Part shown: positions 1 through 5,255 of the stretch, piece after piece
Layout: each line of letters begins with the position of its first letter
Position numbering within the stretch: the first letter of the stretch is position 1
Source of the DNA: Pseudomonadota bacterium
Lineage (GTDB): Bacteria > Myxococcota > UBA9042 > PHBI01
DNA length: 5,255 nt
Direction of reading: 5' to 3'
Assembly: GCA_005788935.1 (NCBI GenBank)
Contig: SYAK01000554.1
Location: 1-5,255, forward strand
Position numbers and translations under genes: made by a program
The notes under the pieces: generated by a model
Databases searched by the model: none
Told to the model about the DNA's origin: nothing
Seen by the model: the letters and a program-made list of their open reading frames with translations, nothing else

Positions 1-1271
1 ATCTCGTTGTTCAGCACGACGCCCGTGTCCGCCGCGATCCGCCCGGTACCGAAGCGCAGGTTGATGGTCTGGGTCAGCGCGACCGCGTCGCCGCCAGCCG
101 TCAGGACCGCGAGGTGGCTCGTGTCCGGCCGGTCGGCGGGGCGGACCTTCAGCGGGCTGAGGTTCCCGGCTGGCGTCGCACGTCGGCTGGCGGAGACGTC
201 ACGGGCGAGGCGGTCGAGGGTCGCGCCGCCAAGGAATCGGTCTGTGTCGACCGGGACGAAGTCCGGATCGCCGAGCCCCAGCGCGCGCTCCGCGAAGGCG
301 CGCTTCATCACCTCGGCCAGCGTGTGCAGGGCGTCTGCGCCGCGCCAGGTCGCCGCCGCCCCGGTCTGCGGCTTGCCCGTCGGGAGACGCTCGAGCACCC
401 CAAGCATTTGCAACAGCAACAATCCGCCAGAGCTCGGAGGCCCCATGCTGACGACGTCTAGCCCGCGCCAGGTGCCGCGGACCGCTGTGCGTTCCCGGAC
501 CGCGTAGCCCGCGAGGTCGCTGGCCGTCCAGAGGCCGCCTTCGGCCCCGACAGCGGCCACGAGGCGCCGAGCTGTCTCGCCGGTGTAGAAGTCCTCGCCT
601 CGGGTCTCGGCGATGCGCGCCAGCGTCGCCGCGAGGTCGGCCTGCACGAGCCTGCTGCCGACGGGTGGCGCCTCGCCGCCAGGCGCGAAGATGGCCCGCG
701 CGGCCGGGTTCATGCCAGGCAAGGCCTCCGCGATTGCGCCTCGCATGCGCGGCGTGACGACGACCCCGTCGCGTGCGAGTGCCACAGCGGGCGCCACGAC
801 CTGTGGCCACGACAGCCGCCCGAAGCGCGCGTGCAGCGTCGCGAGCCCGCGGACGAGCCCGGGGATGGCGGCCGCACGCGCGGAGGTCGTGCTCTCGCCC
901 GGGACCACGCGCCCGTCCCGCACGAACATGTCGGCGCTCGCGGCCGACGGTGCCGTCTCGCGCATGTCGAGGCTCAGCGTCTGCCCGTCCACGTGAACCA
1001 CCGCGAAGGCGCCCCCGCCAAGCCCCGAGCCCCACGGCTCGACGACCGAGAGCGCGAGCGACATCGCGACCGCCGCGTCGACCGCTCCACCGCCTGCGGC
1101 GAGCATCGCGCGGCCGGCCTCGCTCGCAGCCACGTGGGCACTCGCGACCACGGCCGTCGAGCCGCTCGCGGGGTCGGTCCAAGCCGCCTCGGCATGCTGT
1201 CCCGACCACGGGGTCAGGCCGATTGCCAGCCCCGCCAGCCCCGCCAAGAACCGCTGCATCCGGACTCCCAT
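1..1271 (-). CDS. ggt: Gamma-glutamyltranspeptidase precursor, periplasmic (3' end beyond window)
   Basis: This is the N-terminal 423 codons of a gamma-glutamyltransferase (EC 2.3.2.2), an Ntn hydrolase that cleaves or transfers the gamma-glutamyl group of glutathione and related amides. Seen: a signal peptide (residues 1-29, Arg4 and Arg7, hydrophobic core 8-19, probable cleavage after AEA). The large-subunit signatures follow in order: GGGAVDAAVAMSLALSVVEP (60-79), SGLGGGAF (82-89), the substrate-carboxylate Arg104 in MRETAP, SMGPPSSGG, and LGDPDFVPVD. The autoprocessing site is Asp383/Thr384 in PDTSHLAVL. Thr384 is the expected nucleophile and new N-terminus, and Thr402 and Asn404 lie 18 and 20 residues later, exactly as Thr409 and Asn411 follow Thr391 in E. 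coli. The frame is open to the left edge at VVLNNE, just before the expected acidic substrate-binding segment, so about 150 small-subunit residues are missing. An ATG at 1259 (Met5) is an alternative start. The usual Asn of GGNAVDAA is Gly62 here. No lesion is visible, so activity is expected. Confidence 0.95.
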   Translation of the reverse strand, partial: MGVRMQRFLAGLAGLAIGLTPWSGQHAEAAWTDPASGSTAVVASAHVAASEAGRAMLAAGGGAVDAAVAMSLALSVVEPWGSGLGGGAFAVVHVDGQTLSLDMRETAPSAASADMFVRDGRVVPGESTTSARAAAIPGLVRGLATLHARFGRLSWPQVVAPAVALARDGVVVTPRMRGAIAEALPGMNPAARAIFAPGGEAPPVGSRLVQADLAATLARIAETRGEDFYTGETARRLVAAVGAEGGLWTASDLAGYAVRERTAVRGTWRGLDVVSMGPPSSGGLLLLQMLGVLERLPTGKPQTGAAATWRGADALHTLAEVMKRAFAERALGLGDPDFVPVDTDRFLGGATLDRLARDVSASRRATPAGNLSPLKVRPADRPDTSHLAVLTAGGDAVALTQTINLRFGTGRIAADTGVVLNNE

Positions 1272-1275
1272 CACG

Positions 1276-1281
1276 CCTCCT
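1276..1281 (-). promoter_or_regulatory. Shine-Dalgarno of ggt
   Basis: AGGAGG on the minus strand lies 4 nt before the ATG at 1271. This is slightly tight but strong, and it supports 1271 as the start. The next in-frame ATG at 1259 would be 16 nt from it and would have to use a weaker GGGAG (minus strand) just before it. Confidence 0.7.
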
Positions 1282-1378
1282 CGGCAGCCGGTCAAGCCCG
1301 GCCGGAGCACCTTCGCCCGGCGTCGACGCGACCGCAAGGGTCTGCGTCGCGGATGTCGGAGACGGGCGCATCCCCGGT

Positions 1379-1400
1379 GCCTCGGGCTGGAATCCGAGGC
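1379..1400. promoter_or_regulatory. Perfect inverted repeat in the divergent intergenic region
   Basis: GCCTCGG and its exact reverse complement CCGAGGC flank an 8-nt spacer (GCTGGAAT). The repeat sits near the middle of the 239-base gap between ggt and the propeller lipoprotein gene. It has no T-run on either side, so it is not a normal intrinsic terminator. A dyad operator for a regulator serving both divergent genes, or a 5'-leader hairpin of ggt, are possibilities. In DNA this GC-rich a 7-bp dyad can occur by chance. Confidence 0.4.
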
Positions 1401-1462
1401 CGGCTCGAGGATGGCGTCGCCTCCTCGGCGCGGTTGCGGGCGGATGTTGCCCTGGAAACGCG

Positions 1463-1475
1463 AGGCGCTTCGCCT
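1463..1475. repeat. Short inverted repeat abutting the -35 box
   Basis: AGGCG-CTT-CGCCT is a 5-bp stem with a 3-nt loop. Its last base is the first T of the TTGACC element of the proposed rightward promoter, so a protein bound here would occlude that promoter. It is short enough to be chance. Confidence 0.25.
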
Positions 1476-1504
1476 TGACCGGGGGCCTGCGCCCCGCCTA
1501 CGCT
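1475..1504 (+). promoter_or_regulatory. Putative sigma70-type promoter of the lipoprotein operon
   Basis: TTGACC (1475-1480, five of six matches to TTGACA) is followed after 18 nt by TACGCT (1499-1504), which has the conserved T, A and final T of a -10 box. The expected start site 7 nt beyond the hexamer is position 1511, the A of the next gene's ATG, which predicts a leaderless message. This fits with the absence of a Shine-Dalgarno directly before 1511. A competing reading is that TTG at 1475 is itself a start codon, with GAGG at 1462-1465 as its ribosome site. Confidence 0.5.
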
Positions 1505-1510
1505 CGCCAC

Positions 1511-4500
1511 ATGGTCGAATGCCGTGGCGCGCGCGTCTGTCTGCTGGTCGGTCTCGCCGCGCTCGCGGCCTGCGGGGATGACGCCGTTCCGATCAGCCCG
1601 GCCTTGGACGCGCAGGTCCTGCCCGACCTCGACGACGCTGCCGATGGCGCGGGGGACCTTGGGGGCGAAGCGGAGCGCGACGCGGAGGGTGACGGCGGCC
1701 CGGCACCCGACAGTGACGGCACCGCAGCGGCCGAGGAGCCTACGGGGCGCGCCGAGGTGACTGTCGAAACCCGAGAGGCGGCCGACCTCGTCGCGGAGGC
1801 CGCGTCGGATCTCGATACGCCCGCCGACACCGCCGAGTCCATCGACCCAATCGACCCTGTCGAAGACATCGATGACATTAGGGACATCGGGGACGGTGAG
1901 CTCGATGCGGAACCCGAGGCCGAGGTCGATATCATCGCGCCCGAGTCGTGGCCGGACGGGTTGGACGCGCCGCACGCCACGGTGACCCTCGTGGCCGAGG
2001 GTCGTGTGCTGTCGCCTGGCGAGACGCTGCGCCTGCGGACCGGTCCGGCGGGTCGGTCCGGGAGGGTGACGCTCGCGCTGGTCGTGACGAATCATTCCAC
2101 GGCGTCGCTCGCCCTCGGGGCACCTGCGGACTGGCTCTCGGTCCCGGAGGGCGCCGAGATCGGGTGGGAGACGCCACCGCCCGAGGGGCTGGCGCCCGAG
2201 GCGAGCGCCCGCCTCGTGCTGGCGGTCGATGGGCGGTCGGCGCCATCCGCGATCTTGTGGCAGGCCGTATTGGCTGTTCCTGGTACGGATCTTGCTGTGG
2301 GGCTTCACGTCGAGGTCCCGCGCCCCCTGCGCCTCGTCGTTGCGGGGGACGGTGGCTTCATCGCGGTCTCGGACGACAGCGGCGCCTCGTTCCGCACGGC
2401 TGTTTCGGCCTCGGGAGCGTCGGACCCCACGCGCCTGCGCTCGCTCAGCTGGGGCGAAGGCCGCTTCTTCCTCAGCCGCGCCTCGGGCCAGGGGTGGGAG
2501 ACCCAGGGGCTCTACGCGACGAGCCAGGACGGGCTCGCGTGGACCTCGTCGGCCGTCGCCCCCGAGTTCTGGACGGCCCACTGCATTCACGCACTCGGCC
2601 GCTTCGTCTGCGCCCGCTCGGGCGCCTTCACGTGGTCCGAGGATGGGCGCGTCGTCATCCACGAGGCGATGACCTGGACCCCGTTCATCAACGCGCTCGC
2701 CACCGACGGCGAGAAGATCGTCGGCGTCGGGCGTGTCGGACGGCGCGCCATCAGTCGCGACGGGCGCAGCTGGACCGAGGAGCACCCGCACGCGGTCCAG
2801 AACGAGTACGCGTCGATCATCCATGCCAACGGCCGCTTCGTCGCGGTCGGCGGGGCGGACAACTTCGTCATCTCGACGAGCTCCGACGGGGTCGCGTGGG
2901 CCGATCAGGTCTGGGCCCCCTCGCGCTGGGCCCGCATGAGCACGGTCGCCTGGAACGGACACATCTTCCTCGCCACGGGTCACAACAACGACGCGCGCCC
3001 GATGTGGCGCTCGCAGGACGCCCTCAGCTGGGAGAGCGTCCTTGAGACCGGACCGTGGGAGTCCTACGTGCTGCTCGGTGCCTTTAACGGATTCTTCTAT
3101 GGCGTCCGGCGCTTCGAGGGCAACAACGGCCTCTTTCGTTCGGTCGACGGATCGCGCTGGCAGCTTGTCCTGAGCGTGCTCGCCACCCAGGCCCTGTCGG
3201 CCATGGCGCAGGAGGGGTTCGACCGCCCCGATCCTTCCCTCACGACCGACGACGGCCGCGGCGACGACTGGGACCTCCCCGGGGCTGGCACGGGGCCTGA
3301 CCCCGGCTGCCCGGGGCTCTCGGTCGAGGTCGACGGCGTGAGGCTCGACGTCGACGACGCGGCGACCGACGCCGTGGTCGATCTCGGCCTCTCGCCAGCC
3401 CTCGGAGAGGCCCGCCTGGTCTCGCTGACCCTCGGAAATCCCTGCGATCGGCCCATCCGCCTGCTTGGCCACCCGGAGACGTGGCTCGCGGGGACTGCGT
3501 TCGCGCTCGACACCTTGCCGCCCGTCGCGGTGCCGGCGCGCGGCGCGGTGTCTCTGGTCGTCTCGTGGCAGCCCGGCGGCGAGGAGGGTGTCCAGGACGG
3601 AGCCCTGTCGCTGCCGCATGACGGCCCTCGCTCACCGCTGCGTGTCGACCTCGTCGGGGAGAGCGGTCCGCCGCTTCGGGTGGTCGGGGTCGGTGACGGT
3701 GGCTACCGCGTCGCCTCGGCCAACTACGGGGACAGCTTCACCTTCGAGGGGTGGGCCACGACCGTCGCGCACACCCGCGACCTCATCCGCGGAGCCTGCT
3801 GGGGGGCTGGGCGCTTCGTCGGTGTCGGCGGCAACGGCGAATCCGTCAGCTGGGTCTCGGATGACGGCGTCACGTGGCGGGACTACGAACAGCCAGGCCC
3901 GTGGCTCGCCGACTGTGCCTACGGGAACGGGCGCTTCGTGGCGGCGGGCGGGGTGCCGCTCGTCTCGCTCAATGGCGCCGCGTGGACGCAGGGCACGAAC
4001 GCAGCCCCACGCCACATCCGGACGATGGTCTTCGGGGGAGGCGTCTTCGTGGGCGGGGGCGACGCCGGGACCGTCGTGACGACCACCGACGGCGCGAACT
4101 GGGAGCGGGTCGCGACCGCGGGCGTCGACGGACTCCGGGCGAGCGCCTGGGGCGGCGGGGTCTTCGTGCTTGCGGGCGAGAACGGGGCGGTCGCGGCCAG
4201 TCGCGACGGAGCGGTCACGTGGCTCGCGCAACGCATTTCGGGGGCCGGGATGTTCCAAGGGGTCGCCTTTGCGGGTGGGCGCTTTTACGCGGGTGACGGC
4301 GCTGCGACCTATGTCAGCGCCGACGGTGTTGGCTGGACGCGCGTCAACGCCGCGGGCGGGGTCGTCCCGAGGGTCGGCTTCGGGCGGACGCTGCTGGGCT
4401 GGGGTGGTCACGCGATGCACCGCTCCCACGATGGAGGCTTCACGTGGCAGCGCACGACGGCCGGGACGGGCGGCCTCGGGGTGCTCGACATGGCGGTCGA

Positions 4501-4519
4501 GGGGACGGAGGGCCCATGA
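1511..4519 (+). CDS. Lipoprotein with two ASH-like/seven-bladed Asp-box propeller modules
   Basis: This 1002-residue protein is not a family I recognise by name. It has a lipoprotein signal peptide with LAAC lipobox (lipidated Cys21), then an acidic Ala/Asp/Pro-rich linker (22 to about 150) with no Lys and only four Arg. Two similar modules follow. Module 1 has an ASH-like beta-sandwich (about 156-271) and a propeller (about 273-566) with Asp boxes (SxDGxxW type) ending at F294, W344, W421, W463, W507 and W550. A Gly/Pro/Asp linker (568-600) leads to module 2, with a clearer ASH-like domain (about 600-718) and a propeller (about 722-998) with boxes ending at W789, W825, W864, W904, W942 and W979. 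Each propeller divides into seven blades of about 40 residues of the pattern WGxGRFVxVGG...SxDGxxW. The boxes resemble sialidase/BNR and Ycf48-type repeats, but no sialidase FRIP motif or catalytic Arg triad is evident, so a binding or scaffold role is more likely than an enzyme. ATG 1511 was chosen because it gives a compact signal peptide; TTG 1475 would add 12 residues. The stop overlaps the next gene's start. Confidence 0.85.
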   Translation: MVECRGARVCLLVGLAALAACGDDAVPISPALDAQVLPDLDDAADGAGDLGGEAERDAEGDGGPAPDSDGTAAAEEPTGRAEVTVETREAADLVAEAASDLDTPADTAESIDPIDPVEDIDDIRDIGDGELDAEPEAEVDIIAPESWPDGLDAPHATVTLVAEGRVLSPGETLRLRTGPAGRSGRVTLALVVTNHSTASLALGAPADWLSVPEGAEIGWETPPPEGLAPEASARLVLAVDGRSAPSAILWQAVLAVPGTDLAVGLHVEVPRPLRLVVAGDGGFIAVSDDSGASFRTAVSASGASDPTRLRSLSWGEGRFFLSRASGQGWETQGLYATSQDGLAWTSSAVAPEFWTAHCIHALGRFVCARSGAFTWSEDGRVVIHEAMTWTPFINALATDGEKIVGVGRVGRRAISRDGRSWTEEHPHAVQNEYASIIHANGRFVAVGGADNFVISTSSDGVAWADQVWAPSRWARMSTVAWNGHIFLATGHNNDARPMWRSQDALSWESVLETGPWESYVLLGAFNGFFYGVRRFEGNNGLFRSVDGSRWQLVLSVLATQALSAMAQEGFDRPDPSLTTDDGRGDDWDLPGAGTGPDPGCPGLSVEVDGVRLDVDDAATDAVVDLGLSPALGEARLVSLTLGNPCDRPIRLLGHPETWLAGTAFALDTLPPVAVPARGAVSLVVSWQPGGEEGVQDGALSLPHDGPRSPLRVDLVGESGPPLRVVGVGDGGYRVASANYGDSFTFEGWATTVAHTRDLIRGACWGAGRFVGVGGNGESVSWVSDDGVTWRDYEQPGPWLADCAYGNGRFVAAGGVPLVSLNGAAWTQGTNAAPRHIRTMVFGGGVFVGGGDAGTVVTTTDGANWERVATAGVDGLRASAWGGGVFVLAGENGAVAASRDGAVTWLAQRISGAGMFQGVAFAGGRFYAGDGAATYVSADGVGWTRVNAAGGVVPRVGFGRTLLGWGGHAMHRSHDGGFTWQRTTAGTGGLGVLDMAVEGTEGP
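1574..1960 (+). other. Acidic post-lipobox linker of the propeller lipoprotein
   Basis: Residues 22-150 of the propeller lipoprotein contain about 42 Asp/Glu, four Arg and no Lys, with many Ala, Pro and Gly. There is a short Ile/Asp stretch (SIDPIDPVEDIDDIRDIGD). The composition predicts a disordered tether carrying the modules away from the membrane. Comparable Asp-rich tethers are common in lipoproteins of Myxococcota. Confidence 0.7.
1976..3208 (+). repeat. Module 1 of an internal protein duplication (ASH-like + propeller)
   Basis: This covers residues 156-566 of the propeller lipoprotein. The beta-sandwich (LALVVTNHSTASLAL, then LAPEASARLVLAVDG) leads through PRPLRLVVAGDGG into seven blades. 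The corresponding joint in module 2 is GPPLRVVGVGDGG, so the two copies share the same domain boundary. Cys358 and Cys367, on neighbouring predicted strands of blade 3, could form a disulfide. Confidence 0.65.
3308..4510 (+). repeat. Module 2 of an internal protein duplication (ASH-like + propeller)
   Basis: This covers residues 600-1000 of the propeller lipoprotein. The sandwich shows the ASH/choice-of-anchor pattern: VSLTLGNPCDRPIRLLG, an FALDTLPPVAVPARG loop, VSLVVSWQP, then LRVDLVGES. Seven blades follow, more regular than in module 1. Cys600 and Cys645 are both in the sandwich. Cys763 and Cys802 occupy equivalent first-strand positions of blades 2 and 3. Confidence 0.65.
4507..4512 (+). 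promoter_or_regulatory. Shine-Dalgarno of the cytochrome-domain lipoprotein
   Basis: GGAGGG lies 3 nt before the ATG at 4516, inside the last codons of the upstream gene. A second purine run, GAGGGGA at 4499-4505, is 10 nt from the ATG and may be the better-spaced site. Either fits coupled re-initiation at the ATGA overlap (4516-4519). Confidence 0.6.
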
Positions 4520-5255
4520 GAATACGTCCCAATGTCATAGCAATATGCGCCATGGTCGCGGCCTGCGGCGGTGAGGCGCCTCCGGCCCAGCCCGACGACG
4601 CGGCGGCGGTGCCCGAGGTCGTGGCCGACGTCAGCGCGCCCGACCTCGGAGATGACGTCGAACCGTCGTCCGACGGTCCGGGAGGTGATGTCCCGCCTGA
4701 CGCTCTGGCGCCCGACGACGCAACCGTGGACGCCACTGGAGCGGAACCCGAGGACGCTCCGACCCCCGCCGACGCGACCCCGGACGGCGTGGGAGCCGAA
4801 GACGCCCTGGCCCCCGAGGATGGGACAGCGCCCGAGGACGCCGCGTGGTCGGACCCCGATGCGACTGAGCCGGGGGACTGCATCGATGATCGCGCGTTTT
4901 TCGCCCTGCGCGCGGCGCCCTTGCTCGAGGCCGAGTGCGCCGCCTGTCATCAGGAGACCGGGCTCGCCCGCACCACACGCTACCGGCTCGGGCCGTTCGG
5001 CACACCGGAGTCGGTTGATGCGAACCGCGTTGCTGTGAATTCATTTCTTGGCATTCTCGGAGATGCGGCCGACCTGTTCTGGCAGAAACCGACCGCCACC
5101 GTCAGCCACGGCGGCGGCAAGCGCTTCGACGTCCTCGATCCCGAGACCGCCGTTCTGCGCGAGCTGATCGTCCGCGCCCGAGCGCCTGGCCGCTGTGAGG
5201 CCGAGCTCCCTGAGGAGGCGTGCACCTCCGGGCGTTCCCAGCCCGGCACGACGCC
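4516..5255 (+). CDS. Lipoprotein with c-type cytochrome domain, probable DUF1592-family protein (3' end beyond window)
   Basis: 246 codons are visible and the frame is open at the right edge. Seen: a short lipoprotein signal with lipobox VAAC (lipidated Cys17), an acidic linker (18-121) with no Lys, Arg or His, then a compact domain from Cys122. That domain has FFALRAAPLLEAECAACHQ with the heme c motif Cys141-Ala-Ala-Cys144-His145, then LFWQKPT (187-193), SHGGGKRF (197-204), LRELIVRA, Cys227 and Cys236. The order CxxCH, 'KPT...HGGG' and a terminal Cys pair before a Pro-Gly segment matches, from memory, the N-terminal cytochrome-like domain of DUF1587/DUF1595/DUF1592/DUF1588/DUF1585 proteins of Myxococcota and Planctomycetes. 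Those have no settled biochemical role. The assignment of the unseen part is inference. Covalent heme would need the Ccm machinery and export to the periplasm. The first codons include AGA and three ATA, rare in such a genome. ATGA overlap with the upstream gene implies one operon. Confidence 0.85.
   Translation, partial: MRIRPNVIAICAMVAACGGEAPPAQPDDAAAVPEVVADVSAPDLGDDVEPSSDGPGGDVPPDALAPDDATVDATGAEPEDAPTPADATPDGVGAEDALAPEDGTAPEDAAWSDPDATEPGDCIDDRAFFALRAAPLLEAECAACHQETGLARTTRYRLGPFGTPESVDANRVAVNSFLGILGDAADLFWQKPTATVSHGGGKRFDVLDPETAVLRELIVRARAPGRCEAELPEEACTSGRSQPGTT
4567..4878 (+). other. Basic-residue-free acidic linker with degenerate repeats
   Basis: Residues 18-121 of the cytochrome-domain lipoprotein contain about 30 Asp/Glu and no Lys, Arg or His. 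Short units such as APDDA, EPEDA, TPADA, GAEDA and APEDG recur, and the DNA shows matching imperfect repeats of the CCCGAGGAC kind. It is presumably a disordered tether between the lipid anchor and the heme domain, and it may vary in length between strains. Confidence 0.7.

Noticed and set aside
1290..1295. TTGACC on the minus strand as the -35 box of ggt
   Set aside because: A -10 box at normal spacing would fall on the ggt start region (GTGATG), overlapping the Shine-Dalgarno spacer, and shows no TANNNT pattern.
199..1371. Minus-strand open frame of 390 codons covering most of ggt
   Set aside because: It is out of frame with the gamma-glutamyltranspeptidase reading, which has all family motifs, and it would begin inside the intergenic region. 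Its product is Arg-rich without motifs.
1379..1400. Intrinsic terminator in the intergenic gap
   Set aside because: The hairpin has no T-run on either strand, and both flanking genes point away from the gap, so no terminator is expected there.
773..1510. Upstream extension of the propeller lipoprotein frame to an ATG at 773
   Set aside because: The extension runs antisense through ggt, is Arg/Pro-rich, and would bury the lipoprotein signal peptide about 250 residues inside the protein.
1292..3619. Long minus-strand open frame (775 codons) opposite the propeller lipoprotein gene
   Set aside because: It is antisense to a gene with clear domain repeats. Its translation is Arg/Gly/Ala-rich low-complexity text with no recognisable domain, as expected for shadow frames in GC-rich DNA.
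1511..4519. Sialidase or other glycoside hydrolase
   Set aside because: Asp boxes are structural and occur in many non-enzymatic propellers. No FRIP motif, catalytic Arg triad or Tyr/Glu pair could be identified.
5035..5058. Local AT-rich patch in the heme lipoprotein gene as a possible insertion or frameshift scar
   Set aside because: The reading frame and the domain pattern continue unbroken through it. It encodes an ordinary NSFLGIL segment.

Overview
The window looks like chromosomal DNA of a high-GC (about 70% by eye) Gram-negative bacterium, most likely a myxobacterium-like member of Myxococcota (Bradymonadales and Polyangia relatives included). The codon third positions are strongly G/C. 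Two consecutive genes encode lipoproteins with long Asp/Ala/Pro-rich linkers after the lipid-bearing Cys. The last gene carries the kind of CxxCH domain that heads DUF1592-type proteins in this phylum and in Planctomycetes. The taxon is an inference from style, not from a marker gene.

Layout. (1) Positions 1-1271, minus strand: the first 423 codons of a secreted gamma-glutamyltranspeptidase, complete through the autocleavage site and the nucleophile Thr384 and then cut off by the window edge. (2) Positions 1272-1510: a 239-base divergent intergenic region. It holds the ggt Shine-Dalgarno, a perfect 7-bp hairpin, a small inverted repeat, and a good sigma70-type promoter for the rightward genes, placed so that transcription could begin on the A of the next ATG. 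(3) Positions 1511-4519, plus strand: a 1002-residue lipoprotein built from two copies of a module, each an ASH-like beta-sandwich followed by a seven-bladed Asp-box (BNR-like) propeller. (4) Positions 4516-5255, plus strand: the start of a second lipoprotein, overlapping the first by ATGA, with a basic-residue-free acidic linker and a c-type heme motif CAACH. It runs off the right edge.

How the genes may work together. The two plus-strand genes look like a translationally coupled operon making two lipid-anchored envelope or surface proteins: a large propeller protein, possibly a binding or scaffold partner, and a heme-binding protein probably of the DUF1592 group. I recognise no characterised system with this pair. 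The ggt gene is divergently transcribed and is probably a separate periplasmic glutathione/gamma-glutamyl catabolic function that shares only the control region. No RNA genes, mobile elements, CRISPR arrays or terminators were seen.
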